NCBI GenBank assembly: GCA_963665765.1
Contig: OY762464.1
Location: 2,170,001 to 2,234,000, forward strand
Direction of reading: 5' to 3'
From: Bin76 sp963665765
GTDB taxonomy: Bacteria; Actinomycetota; Acidimicrobiia; Spongiisociales; ZC4RG35
Length of the DNA: 64,000 nucleotides
The translations under genes and the position numbers were made by a program. The notes beneath the pieces were generated by a model. The model worked only from the letters and a program-made list of their open reading frames with translations. It had not been told where the DNA came from and made no database searches. This document shows, in pieces, positions 8,995 through 16,856 of the stretch; the first letter of the stretch is position 1, and every line of letters starts with the position of its first letter.

Positions 8995-9716
8995 CGTCCA
9001 CACCTTCTGAGCAGCAGCCGGGTGTCGGTGGTTATGGTGTGCCAGTTGAGTTTGGATTCCCCCGCGGTCCGGTCCCGGATCACCGTGTGGACTCCGGTGG
9101 CCCGCAGGCGACGGTGCATCAGCAGGGCGACCAGCACCTTGAAACCGTGGGGCGCCAGGCCCTCGAGAGCCTCGGCGAGGATCAGTCGGCGGGTGCCGAA
9201 GAAACCTGATTGCGGGAATCGCAGTCCTCTAGTCCGGCGGGGCATGCGCAGCCGGGTGAGCAGGATGGCGATGCGGGTGAGAGCCATCCGGTACCACTGC
9301 TTTCCTCGCTGCTCCAGTTCTCCCACACAGACCTGCCAGCCATCGGCCAGGGTTGAGACCATCTCCGCCACCACCGCCGGGTCATGTTGTCCGTCGGCGT
9401 CCATCACCACCACCAGATCGTGGCGAGCCGCCTGTGCGGCGTTACGGACGGCTTCGGTGAGTCCTCCTCCGTCGCACACCTTCACCCGGTGATCCCCCAC
9501 GCCCAGGGCGGCCCCGCCGGTGGGGCAGTTGGCGCCCTTCAGCAATTGGTTTTCCTGGCGGTCGGCGGCCGCCACCACCACCTCGGCACAGTCCGGCAGG
9601 TAGGGCAACAACTCGGTGAGGGTGAGTTCGATCACCGCTTCCTCGTTATAGGCGGGCATGAGGACGGAGAAGGGGAGGGCAGCCCCGGACCGCTTCTCCG
9701 GTTCAACCATGACCAC
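8991..9716 (-). CDS. Family 2 glycosyltransferase
   Basis: Soluble GT-A sugar transferase of 241 residues. Visible: the N-terminal SVLMPAYNEEAVIELTL and the metal/nucleotide DxD-type motif in VVVMDADGQHDPAVVAEM, typical of dolichyl-phosphate-mannose-synthase-like GT2 enzymes. There is no C-terminal membrane segment, so it would be a catalytic domain only. It lies on the opposite strand within an otherwise plus-strand regulator cluster, and its TAA overlaps the TAA of the carboxypeptidase (8991-8994). Donor and acceptor are unknown. Confidence 0.8.
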   Translation of the reverse strand: MVMVEPEKRSGAALPFSVLMPAYNEEAVIELTLTELLPYLPDCAEVVVAAADRQENQLLKGANCPTGGAALGVGDHRVKVCDGGGLTEAVRNAAQAARHDLVVVMDADGQHDPAVVAEMVSTLADGWQVCVGELEQRGKQWYRMALTRIAILLTRLRMPRRTRGLRFPQSGFFGTRRLILAEALEGLAPHGFKVLVALLMHRRLRATGVHTVIRDRTAGESKLNWHTITTDTRLLLRRCGR

Positions 9717-9824
9717 GGGGTGATGTCGGCATCATGTTGAAATGCTAGACCCTTCCCGACCGAGGGGGAACCGAAGGGGGAGTCGGGAGGCCACGGGCGG
9801 TGGCCCCCAACCTCCCGGCGACCG

Positions 9825-9830
9825 TATGAT
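9825..9830 (+). promoter_or_regulatory. Candidate -10 box for the HPRT-like gene
   Basis: TATGAT directly precedes ATG 9831, so that ATG would lie upstream of the transcription start. This supports the downstream ATG 9855, which has GGAAG (9846-9850) 4 nt before it. Confidence 0.4.
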
Positions 9831-9854
9831 ATGCGCCAATATGATGGAAGCGCA

Positions 9855-10445
9855 ATGAGCAAGGCAGGACGACTATTCGGTCCGGGCGTCGTCTCGGAAC
9901 TGTTCACCCCGCAGCAGATCGCCGAGCGGGTGGCCCGATTGGGCAGGAATCTGGCGGAGGAGTACCGGAATCGATCGCCGGTGATGGTGGGAATCATGTA
10001 CGGATCGGTCATCTTCTTGGCGGACCTGGTCCGACATATGGATCTGGAGATGGACATCGAGTTTCTGATGATCAACCGCTACGGGCAGGGATCGAACATC
10101 AGCATCGCCATGGACCTCTTCTCCGACATAGGGGGACGGGATGTGATAATCGTTATGGGTTTGGTGGACACCGGCCACGCTTTGGGCGCCATCCGCGAGC
10201 TGTTGGCCGGTAGATCACCGGCGTCGTTGGCCACGGTTGCCCTGCTGGACCGGAGGGTTTCCCGGCAGGCGAACATTCCGCTCGAATACTGCGGTTTCGA
10301 AGTGGGCAATAGCCTGTTGGTGGGTTACGGTCTGGACTGGGAGGGACGGTACCGGGGGCTTCCCTCCGTCTATGAGGTGCTCGATCCGGGGGCGCTTCGA
10401 GCCGACCCGCACATTCTCGACGGCTCGGTCTTCCCGGCCCGGTAG
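9855..10445 (+). CDS. Hypoxanthine phosphoribosyltransferase-like protein, divergent
   Basis: Phosphoribosyltransferase fold of about 196 residues matching HPRT along its length: FTPQQIAERVARLG, VGIMYGSVIFLADL, DVIIVMGLVDTGHAL and the C-terminal LVGYGLDWEGRYRGLPSVYEVL. Key residues differ from the classical enzyme. The acidic pair before the PRPP loop (usually VEDIIDTG) is Met-Gly, the lysine of the LKG loop is Tyr, and the purine-contact lysine after VALLD is Arg. It may therefore have changed specificity or be a regulator. ATG 9855 is chosen over 9831 because of the -10 box and ribosome-binding site. Confidence 0.75.
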   Translation: MSKAGRLFGPGVVSELFTPQQIAERVARLGRNLAEEYRNRSPVMVGIMYGSVIFLADLVRHMDLEMDIEFLMINRYGQGSNISIAMDLFSDIGGRDVIIVMGLVDTGHALGAIRELLAGRSPASLATVALLDRRVSRQANIPLEYCGFEVGNSLLVGYGLDWEGRYRGLPSVYEVLDPGALRADPHILDGSVFPAR

Positions 10446-10450
10446 TATCG

Positions 10451-10969
10451 ATGACCATGCCCGAAGAGATCCCCATGTCCATCGACGGCGTTCAGGTGGG
10501 GTTTTCCTCGGCTGCTCCGGTGGTGTTGCTCCGGGAGGCGGATGGGGATCGGTATCTTCCCATCTGGATTGGGGCGGTGGAGGCCACGGCCATAGTGGCG
10601 GCGCTGGAGGAAATGGTTCCCCCCCGTCCGCTCACCCACGATCTGTTGAGATTGGCCCTCGAGTCACTGGGGGCCGAGGTGGACCGGGCGGTGGTCACCG
10701 AGGTTCGGGACAACGTCTTCTATGCCGAACTGATATTGATTTCGGGCGGTGGAGAGATCACGGTTTCCTGTCGTCCTTCCGACGCCATCGCTCTGGTGGT
10801 GAGAACCCAGGCGCAGTTGTTTGCCTATCCCCAGGTGCTCAACGAGGCCGGAGTGATGATCAAGGAGGTGGAGGAGCCCGAACAGCAGATAGAGGAGTTT
10901 CGCCGGTTCTTGGAGGACGTCACCCCCGAGGACTTTTCCCCGGGCACGGGAACCGACGAGACCCGATAG
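10451..10969 (+). CDS. Bifunctional nuclease family protein (DUF151/BFN)
   Basis: Protein of 172 residues matching the BFN family: VVLLREADGDRYLPIWIGAVEA, then ALEEMVPPRPLTHDLL and VSCRPSDAIALVVRT. Members are described as nucleases, but in actinobacteria the role is unclear. The acidic C-terminal tail ends with EDFSPGTGTDETR. It lies 5 bp after the HPRT-like gene and upstream of a MerR gene, the same order as Rv1829-Rv1830 in Mycobacterium. ATG 10451 is used; ATG 10457 is also possible. Confidence 0.88.
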   Translation: MTMPEEIPMSIDGVQVGFSSAAPVVLLREADGDRYLPIWIGAVEATAIVAALEEMVPPRPLTHDLLRLALESLGAEVDRAVVTEVRDNVFYAELILISGGGEITVSCRPSDAIALVVRTQAQLFAYPQVLNEAGVMIKEVEEPEQQIEEFRRFLEDVTPEDFSPGTGTDETR

Positions 10970-11075
10970 CTTTCGCCATATCTTTGGTCCCCTTGGTGCA
11001 CTCTCCCAAGATCCTTGGGTTCAGGGATGGGGGTTGGTATCCTGGCATCGGGCGGAATTACTAGCCTGTAATCAC

Positions 11076-11082
11076 AAAGGAG
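11076..11082 (+). promoter_or_regulatory. Ribosome-binding site
   Basis: AAAGGAG lies 7 nt before GTG 11090 and fixes that GTG as the start of the second MerR gene. Confidence 0.7.
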
Positions 11083-11089
11083 TAGCCCG

Positions 11090-11572
11090 GTGAAGGACAA
11101 AGAACGGGGATATCGCGCACCGCAGGTGTGCCGGATCGTAGGCATCACCTACCGGCAGTTGGATTATTGGGCTCGCACCGGGTTCATGGTTCCTTCCCTG
11201 CAACGGGCCCGGGGATCCGGCAGCCAGCGGCTTTATTCCTTTGACGATCTCGTGCAGCTCAAGGTGATCAAGCGACTGATCGATGCCGGGATGGACGTCA
11301 AGAGGATCCGCCAGGCGTTCTCGGAGTTGTCCCGTCAGGACAAATCCTGGAATTGGGAGGACGGCCGGATCACCCTGGTGTCGGATGGCCGCTCGATCTA
11401 CGCTTTGAAGAGTCCCGAGGAGATCATTGACATATTCAAAAAGGGCCAGGCCGTCTTGGGAGTAGTGCTGGGTCCACTGGTGGAGGAGATCTCCGGAGAG
11501 GTTCACCAGTTGGCCGAGGCCGCCTTCGACGAGGGATACCGGCCGGCTGTCCCGCGGGCAGAGGTAGTCTGA
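11090..11572 (+). CDS. MerR-family regulator (Rv1830-like)
   Basis: Regulator of 160 residues. The helix-turn-helix and wing read YRAPQVCRIVGITYRQLDYW, ARTGFMVPS and RLYSFDDLVQLKVIKRL, followed by a short C-terminal effector region with KSPEEIIDIFKKGQAVLGVVLG. It is the second MerR protein of the cluster and sits directly after the BFN gene as in mycobacteria. A strong AAAGGAG precedes the GTG start. It lies 75 bp upstream of gcvT, so control of glycine cleavage genes is plausible but is inference. Confidence 0.87.
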   Translation: MKDKERGYRAPQVCRIVGITYRQLDYWARTGFMVPSLQRARGSGSQRLYSFDDLVQLKVIKRLIDAGMDVKRIRQAFSELSRQDKSWNWEDGRITLVSDGRSIYALKSPEEIIDIFKKGQAVLGVVLGPLVEEISGEVHQLAEAAFDEGYRPAVPRAEVV

Positions 11573-11647
11573 GAGACGGGACCCGGAGAGGTCGTCTGCC
11601 AACTTTCCGGCCTCTCGATCCAACAGAAAGCCCTCATACCAAGCAAT

Positions 11648-12697
11648 ATGCCGCGATCCCCTCTGCACCGATATCACCAGGAACTGGGAGCGCGGCTGGT
11701 GGACTTCGGCGGGTGGGAAATGCCCATTCACTACACCTCGGTTTTGAAGGAGCATCGGGCGGTCAGGGATTTGACCGGGTGGTTCGACGTCTCTCACCTG
11801 GGGCGGTTTTCCTGGAGCGGGGAGGGCGCCGGCTCGGCCTTGTCGCATCTTTTGTGCAACGATCACGAACGGATCGGTTCCGCCGCCGCCCAGTATTCCC
11901 TGATGCTCAATTCCCGCGGGGGAGTCGTCGACGATCTGATCATCTGGAAACGTACCCCCGAGGAGATCATGGTGATGCCCAACGGGGTGAACCATCGGCG
12001 GGTGATGGAGGCGTTCGGGGCGGCGGCGCCCCAGGCCCGATTGCTTGATCTGCGTCCCCGCACTGCCGGCCTGGCCATCCAGGGACCTGACTCTCTGGAG
12101 CGGGTGAGGGGCCTTTTGGGAGAGGCGCCCGGCCACTTCCGGGTGATCCGGACCGCCTATCGCGGCCGGGAGGTATGGATGGCGGGCACCGGCTACACCG
12201 GCGAGCCGGGGGTGGAGTTGGTTGCCGACCCGCGGACCGCCGAAGACCTGGCGCGGGATTTGACCGGCGGGGGCGCCCTCCCCTGCGGGCTGGGGGCGCG
12301 TGATCTGCTCCGGCTGGAGGCCGGGTTCCCTTTGTGGGGACATGACCTGGATGAGGAAACCACCCCTCTGGAGGCGGGTTTGGGGTGGGCGGTGAGATTC
12401 AATCGAGACTTCGTGGGCCGCGCTGCTCTGGAAAGCACCCGGAGGGATGGTTTGAAACGTACCCGGGTCTTCTTCCGGATGGGGGATCGTCGGATTCCCC
12501 GCGAGGGTTGTGCCCTCCGGTCGGGCGGTTCGAGGGGAACGGTAACCAGTGGCAACTTCAGCCCCATGTTGGGAGTGGGGATAGGGATGGGGTACCTGTC
12601 CAATCCCCGGGACGCCGGCCGGCCGGTGGAGGTCGAGATCCGCGGCCGGTGGATCACCACCGAGCCGGTGCCGGGGGCCTTCTACCGTCCGGGTTGA
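11648..12697 (+). CDS. gcvT: Aminomethyltransferase (glycine cleavage T protein)
   Basis: Transfers the aminomethyl group of lipoylated H protein to tetrahydrofolate. At 349 residues it matches the family: FGGWEMPIHYTSVLKEHRAVR at the N-terminus, MLNSRGGVVDDLI with the folate-contact Asp, the GTGYTGEPGVELV motif, and GLGARDLLRLEAGFPLWGHD. The C-terminal barrel ends VTSGNFSPMLGVGIGMGYL. The hallmark aspartate and arginine are kept, so this is GcvT rather than a YgfZ-type protein. Its stop overlaps the next gene (TTGA). Confidence 0.95.
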   Translation: MPRSPLHRYHQELGARLVDFGGWEMPIHYTSVLKEHRAVRDLTGWFDVSHLGRFSWSGEGAGSALSHLLCNDHERIGSAAAQYSLMLNSRGGVVDDLIIWKRTPEEIMVMPNGVNHRRVMEAFGAAAPQARLLDLRPRTAGLAIQGPDSLERVRGLLGEAPGHFRVIRTAYRGREVWMAGTGYTGEPGVELVADPRTAEDLARDLTGGGALPCGLGARDLLRLEAGFPLWGHDLDEETTPLEAGLGWAVRFNRDFVGRAALESTRRDGLKRTRVFFRMGDRRIPREGCALRSGGSRGTVTSGNFSPMLGVGIGMGYLSNPRDAGRPVEVEIRGRWITTEPVPGAFYRPG

Positions 12698-13371
12698 ACC
12701 GGCCGGGACCGTCCGGCCCGGCGGAGGTGTGGGTCTCCGACGGCCTCCCTTCGGTGGCGTTGGAACGTTTCCTGACTTCGGTCGGCCCGAGCCGGCGGCG
12801 GTTACCCCTGGTGGGCGGGGTGACGGTGTGGGACGATCCCCCGATGGGGAGCGTGCAGGCGGCGGTGGCCTGTCCCAACCGTCTGGGGGTATTCGAGCCC
12901 CTTCCTCCCCCCGGGTGGCAAGGGAAAGTGTGGTGGTGGTCTGACCCCTTGAGCATCGACCACTCCCGGTACCGCTCCCTCCCGGGGGCGGACCGGATCT
13001 CGGCCCGGGCGCCTCTTCCCACGGATCGTTCCCTGACGGAGGCTGTCGACCGTTCCCGCCGCGCGGCCGACTATCTGACCCGTCGCCTCCGGCACCTGCG
13101 GGGTGTCCGGATTCCCTCGGTATCCCATGGGCGGCGGTTTCCCATGTTGCTCCCGGTGACTCCCGATCCCCTGTTGCGGGGAGTGGCGGAGGAGCTGATC
13201 ATCCCCCGCCCGGTGGACGGGTGGCCCGGCTTGGTGGTCTGTGAAGTGGGATGGTGGCAGTCCAAAAACCGCCTGGACGCTTTGGTGAAGACCGTGCGCC
13301 GGGCGGTGGAAGGAGAGCGTCCGGCGCCGCTTGACGCCGCGAAACGGGTCTGGTCCTCTCCCGGTCCGTGA
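12694..13371 (+). CDS. Unrecognised protein coupled to gcvT
   Basis: About 225 residues starting at TTG 12694, which overlaps the gcvT stop as TTGA. It is rich in Arg, Pro and Trp, with no signal peptide or membrane helix. I do not recognise a family. The segment SRRAADYLTRRLRHLRGV followed by FPMLLPV loosely recalls the small C-terminal domain of fold-type-I PLP enzymes, but no PLP lysine motif is visible. GTG 12727 is an alternative start. The stop is 6 bp short of the opposing adenosine deaminase stop. Confidence 0.6.
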   Translation: MNRPGPSGPAEVWVSDGLPSVALERFLTSVGPSRRRLPLVGGVTVWDDPPMGSVQAAVACPNRLGVFEPLPPPGWQGKVWWWSDPLSIDHSRYRSLPGADRISARAPLPTDRSLTEAVDRSRRAADYLTRRLRHLRGVRIPSVSHGRRFPMLLPVTPDPLLRGVAEELIIPRPVDGWPGLVVCEVGWWQSKNRLDALVKTVRRAVEGERPAPLDAAKRVWSSPGP

Positions 13372-13377
13372 CTTTGG

Positions 13378-14460
13378 TCAACGCCACGACGTGACGGTGG
13401 CGCCGGCTTGCCGGTAGGCCGGGGCGATCCGCCGTTCCCAGAGTTCTTCCTTGCGAGGCTCGTCACAGAATGCCCCGTCCAGGGCTCGGCGGGTGACCTG
13501 GGCCAGGTCACCGATTTCGAAGCCGTGATGGGCGGTGGCCAAAGAGAACTCGGCGGTGGGGGTGGTGCTGCTCATCAGCCGGTTGTCAGTGTTGAGGGTC
13601 ACCGCGAACCCGGCCCGGTGCAGCAGTCCGAGCGGATGGCGTCGGGGTTCCCATCCTTTGGTATCGAGGTTCGATTGGACACACACCTCAAGCGGGATTT
13701 GCCTCTCCAGGATCTCGGTGGCCACCGGTCCGGTGGCCCGAATCTCGGCGGAGGCCACCTGGCAGTCCTCGATCACCTCCACCCCGTGGCCGATCCGCTC
13801 CGCGCCGCAGATCAGGGCGTCGGCGATGCTGGCCGGGCCGGCGGCCTCACCGGCGTGGAGCGTGACCCTGACGCCGGCATCAAGCGCCCGTTCGATGGCC
13901 GGCAGGTGCTCCACCGCCGGGTAGCCCTTCTCGGGGCCGGCCAAGTCGAACCCCACCACTCCCAGCGCGGCGGTCTCGGCCGCCAGGCGGGCGGTCTGGG
14001 GAGAGGTGGGGGTGTTTCGCAGCGAGCAGAGGATCAGGGACCAATCCAGGCCCGTGCGCCGGGCGCCGATGGTCAGGCCGGTTGACACCGCCTCCACCAC
14101 TTCGGTGAGACTCAGGCCTGCCCGGGTGTGAAGATGGGGAGCGAACCGGATCTCGGCGTAGACCACGCCATGGGAGGAGAGGTCTTCGGTCGCCTCGATC
14201 GCCACGGTGGTCAGGGCCCGGGGGGTCTGCATCACTGCCACCGTGTGCGAAAAGGCCTGCAGGTAACGCTCCAGGCTGTGGGCCCCGGATTGATGGAACC
14301 AACTTCCCAGGCGGTGGGGATCGCTCACCGGAAGCTTCCGGCCGGCCTGCTCCGCCAGCCGGTGCACGGTCGAGGGGCGCAGACTTCCGTCCAGGTGTTC
14401 GTGCAGGATTACCTTGGGAAGATGTCGTAGCATTTCGGCTTGGGGGGTGGGGCGGATCAC
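13378..14460 (-). CDS. add: Adenosine deaminase
   Basis: Deaminates adenosine or deoxyadenosine to inosine in purine salvage. At 360 residues it has the metal site HEHLDGSL near the N-terminus, HAGEAAGPASI with the catalytic Glu, the GAERIGHGVEV histidine, VQSNLDTKG, and the second aspartate in LNTDNRLMS. The frame opens at GTG 14460 on the minus strand; ATG 14433 (MLRHLPKVILHEHL) is an alternative. Only 15 bp separate it from the divergent YqgE gene, so the two must share regulatory DNA. Confidence 0.94.
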   Translation of the reverse strand: MIRPTPQAEMLRHLPKVILHEHLDGSLRPSTVHRLAEQAGRKLPVSDPHRLGSWFHQSGAHSLERYLQAFSHTVAVMQTPRALTTVAIEATEDLSSHGVVYAEIRFAPHLHTRAGLSLTEVVEAVSTGLTIGARRTGLDWSLILCSLRNTPTSPQTARLAAETAALGVVGFDLAGPEKGYPAVEHLPAIERALDAGVRVTLHAGEAAGPASIADALICGAERIGHGVEVIEDCQVASAEIRATGPVATEILERQIPLEVCVQSNLDTKGWEPRRHPLGLLHRAGFAVTLNTDNRLMSSTTPTAEFSLATAHHGFEIGDLAQVTRRALDGAFCDEPRKEELWERRIAPAYRQAGATVTSWR

Positions 14461-14475
14461 GCCAACATTAGGGCC

Positions 14476-15018
14476 ATGGGATTTTTGGCGGGACGTCTGC
14501 TGGTGGCCTCACCCCGATTGATCGACCCGAATTTCGCTCGGACCGTGGTGGCCCTTCTGAATCACGATGAAAAGGGGGCCATGGGGCTGGTGATCAATCG
14601 CCCCTCCGATATGCCGGTGGCGGATCATCTCCCCGAATGGGTGGTGGAAAGGCTGGTGTCCCCACCGGTGGTCTTTTACGGCGGCCCGGTGGAGCAGGCC
14701 GCGGCGATCGGACTGCGGGAGAGCTACCAGGCCGGAGGGGCGGTGACTCCGATTCGGGGAGTGAGCATGATGAATCTGAGCGAGGAGGAAGAGGCGGCCC
14801 GGACCCAGGGTCGGGTCAGGGTGTTCGCCGGGTATGCGGGATGGGGACCGGGCCAGTTGGAGGAGGAGTTGGAGGAGGAGTCCTGGATCATCCTGCCGGC
14901 CTTCGCCGGGGACGTGTTCTCTTCTGCTCCCGCCTGTCTGTGGGCGGAGGTGTTGGGCCGTCAGGGTGGACGGATAGCCCTGCTGGCTTCCATGCCGCTC
15001 GACCCCCAACTCAACTGA
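14476..15018 (+). CDS. YqgE/AlgH family protein
   Basis: Conserved cytoplasmic protein of 180 residues and unclear role. Family features: GRLLVASPRLIDPNFARTVV, NHDEKGAMGLVINRP, VFYGGPVEQ and the FAGYAGWGPGQLEEEL motif near the C-terminus. ATG 14476 is chosen because MGFLAGRLLVASP is the conserved N-terminus; the open frame begins slightly earlier at 14440. It is divergent from adenosine deaminase. Confidence 0.93.
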   Translation: MGFLAGRLLVASPRLIDPNFARTVVALLNHDEKGAMGLVINRPSDMPVADHLPEWVVERLVSPPVVFYGGPVEQAAAIGLRESYQAGGAVTPIRGVSMMNLSEEEEAARTQGRVRVFAGYAGWGPGQLEEELEEESWIILPAFAGDVFSSAPACLWAEVLGRQGGRIALLASMPLDPQLN

Positions 15019-15102
15019 ACCCCCCGGGGTGATCCGGCTTCGGGTCCCGCGTCGGCCCGTCGGCCCGTCGGGAAGACCGGCGCGGCCGAGACGGCTACGC
15101 CT

Positions 15103-15837
15103 ATGCTGGGAGTTGTGGTGGCGACCGTCCCTCGGCTGCGGAAATCTCTGGTGGCCCGCGCCCCCGGTTTGAAGTACGAGCGCCAAATGTGGGAGAGCGG
15201 CCGGGAAATGGTGGCGGGTATGGACGAGGTGGGAAGGGGCGCCTGGGCCGGTCCGCTCACGGTGGGGGCGGTGGTGGCTCCCACGGACCGTCGGGTGTAC
15301 AAGATCAGAGATTCCAAGCTCCTGCGCCCGGTCGAGAGGGAAGCGTTGTTCGAACGGATCGCCGGTTGGTGCGTGGCCTGGGCGGTGGGACACGCCAGCG
15401 CCGCGGAATGTGATCGGTTGGGGATGTCGGATGCCCAACGTCTGGCCGCCCGGCGCGCCCTGGCCGGGCTGGGAGTGGCGGTCGACGGCGTGTTGCTGGA
15501 CGGACGGTGGGATTTTGTGGGTCATCCCAACACCCGGCGGTTGGTGGGAGGAGACCGGATATCTCTGTCCATCGCGGCCGCTTCGATTCTGGCCAAAGTA
15601 ACCCGCGACCGGATCATGATTAGCGAATCCGCCCATTTTCCGGCTTACAATTTCGATGCCAACAAGGGATACCCGTGCCCGGTTCACCGGGCCGCTCTCC
15701 ATGCCTGTGGTCCCAGTGTCATCCACCGCCGCTCCTGGGTGTTTATGGATGGTCTGGTGTGGACCGGCGTTCCCCGGTTTCATCGTGCCTCTCCCCAAGG
15801 CGTCTTGCCTTTCGAGGACCCCAAGACCTCAAGCTGA
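15103..15837 (+). CDS. rnhB: Ribonuclease HII
   Basis: Cleaves RNA in RNA/DNA hybrids, including single misincorporated ribonucleotides. Catalytic DEVGRGAWAGP near residue 40, a second Asp in VDGVLLDGRW, and SIAAASILAKVTRDR are present. The length of 244 residues includes a short N-terminal extension. A TATGCT box at 15102-15107 overlaps ATG 15103 and lies 7 nt before in-frame GTG 15115, so the true start may be GTG 15115 on a leaderless mRNA. The C-terminus (LPFEDPKTSS) is variable. Confidence 0.94.
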   Translation: MLGVVVATVPRLRKSLVARAPGLKYERQMWESGREMVAGMDEVGRGAWAGPLTVGAVVAPTDRRVYKIRDSKLLRPVEREALFERIAGWCVAWAVGHASAAECDRLGMSDAQRLAARRALAGLGVAVDGVLLDGRWDFVGHPNTRRLVGGDRISLSIAAASILAKVTRDRIMISESAHFPAYNFDANKGYPCPVHRAALHACGPSVIHRRSWVFMDGLVWTGVPRFHRASPQGVLPFEDPKTSS

Positions 15838-15903
15838 TTCACCGGCCGGTAGTGGTTCAATTTGAATCAAAGGCGGGTTGGAATCCTCCCGCAGGGGCTT
15901 AGC

Positions 15904-15909
15904 TATAGT
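15904..15909 (+). promoter_or_regulatory. Candidate -10 box of the Ntn-hydrolase cassette
   Basis: TATAGT lies about 33 nt before ATG 15943, in an AT-richer stretch after rnhB. A TTGGAA at 15878-15883 is the best -35 but the spacing of 20 bp is long. Confidence 0.35.
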
Positions 15910-15942
15910 AGTGCCAAAGCGGGAACACGACTAGGAGGGAGA

Positions 15943-16155
15943 ATGCCACTGCACAGGAGACCCGGAGATTTCACGCAACGGGCCAAGTACGTAGGAGACC
16001 TGGCCACTGGGCGGATCATCCAGGAGGACATCGACGAACTTCCCCCGATGGGCAGGGAAATAAACCCCCAGGCTCGTAACGCATCGTTCACTCGCCAAGA
16101 ACGAGAAGCAACGGGTCGGGCCGGGGCTCGCAAGCGATGGGGTACCCAGAGTTGA
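15943..16155 (+). CDS. Small basic protein, first gene of the Ntn-hydrolase cassette
   Basis: 70 residues starting at ATG 15943 behind a strong AGGAGGGA site (15933-15940). No signal peptide or membrane helix. The middle is acidic (IIQEDIDELPPMGREINP) and the C-terminus is basic (FTRQEREATGRAGARKRWG), which could bind nucleic acid or be flexible. I do not recognise a family. Its TGA (16153-16155) overlaps the TTG start of the proteasome-like gene, so the two are probably translated together. It could be a partner or substrate of that enzyme; that is inference. Confidence 0.65.
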   Translation: MPLHRRPGDFTQRAKYVGDLATGRIIQEDIDELPPMGREINPQARNASFTRQEREATGRAGARKRWGTQS

Positions 16156-16856
16156 CTGTATGCATCGCTGCGCTTTACGGCAGCGGCCAGAGTGCGGTCT
16201 TAGCCTCCGACAGAATGGTCACTGCCCATATCCCGATGGGCTACGAGTTTGAGCGGTTGGAAGACCCCAAAATCCTCCGACTGCTAGACGAGAGATCCAT
16301 TTATGTGCTCTTTGCTGGTGATGTACTACGCGGACACGAGGTTCTGGAGGCAACGCGACAGCAGTTGAAAGGATCTGGCAACCCTAGCGTCTCAGAGACC
16401 ACAGAGGTTATTCGCTCTATCTACCAAGAGATCAGGCGCACGACCATCGTCCACAAGGAAATAGAACCAAGAGGACTAACTCTGGACGAATTCAAGGAGA
16501 CGCAGCAACAATTGCATCCCACAGTCGTGCAGGTGATTGACCAAGCTCTCGCCAATGCCGATCTCGGAGTCGAAATTCTGGTTGCTGGAGCCAACGAAGA
16601 AAATTACAATATCTATACGGTGAGCAACCCAGGCACGGTCACTGACCATCGCGGAATTGGATATGGCGCAATAGGTTCCGGTGCCCCCCACGCCCTGGTT
16701 TCTTTCATCGAAAAATCCTATACGCCATCCATGACAAGAGAAGAAGTCACAGAGATCGTCAAAGGGGCTAAATCAAGAAGTGAGGTCGCTCCCGGAGTCG
16801 GGGAAGCAACCACCATCCTCGTGATACCCGATAAAGGGGATGCCGGCCATGATTGA
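16152..16856 (+). CDS. Proteasome-beta-like Ntn hydrolase
   Basis: About 234 residues resembling a single proteasome beta subunit: TVCIAALYGSGQ, AVLASDRMVTA (Asp-Arg at the D17 position), a lysine in DPKILRLL (K33-like), YVLFAGD, and a late IGYGAIGSGAPHALVSF like the beta-subunit GSG motif. ATG 16137 exists, but TTG 16152 overlaps the upstream stop as TTGA and puts Thr at residue 2, which Met removal would expose as the N-terminal nucleophile. No proteasome ATPase, Pup or alpha subunit is nearby. GC content is lower than in neighbours. It could be HslV-, Anbu- or BPH-like, or a new subgroup. Fold confidence is good; function unknown. Confidence 0.75.
   Translation: MTVCIAALYGSGQSAVLASDRMVTAHIPMGYEFERLEDPKILRLLDERSIYVLFAGDVLRGHEVLEATRQQLKGSGNPSVSETTEVIRSIYQEIRRTTIVHKEIEPRGLTLDEFKETQQQLHPTVVQVIDQALANADLGVEILVAGANEENYNIYTVSNPGTVTDHRGIGYGAIGSGAPHALVSFIEKSYTPSMTREEVTEIVKGAKSRSEVAPGVGEATTILVIPDKGDAGHD

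Noticed and set aside
9841..9858. Five-codon leader ORF (ATG ATG GAA GCG CAA TGA) overlapping the HPRT-like start
   Set aside because: It fits the -10 spacing, but a five-codon frame is expected by chance and no attenuator structure is visible.
14440..14475. Longer N-terminus for the YqgE protein
   Set aside because: The added residues overlap the adenosine deaminase start and do not resemble the family N-terminus, which begins at MGFLAGRLLVASP.
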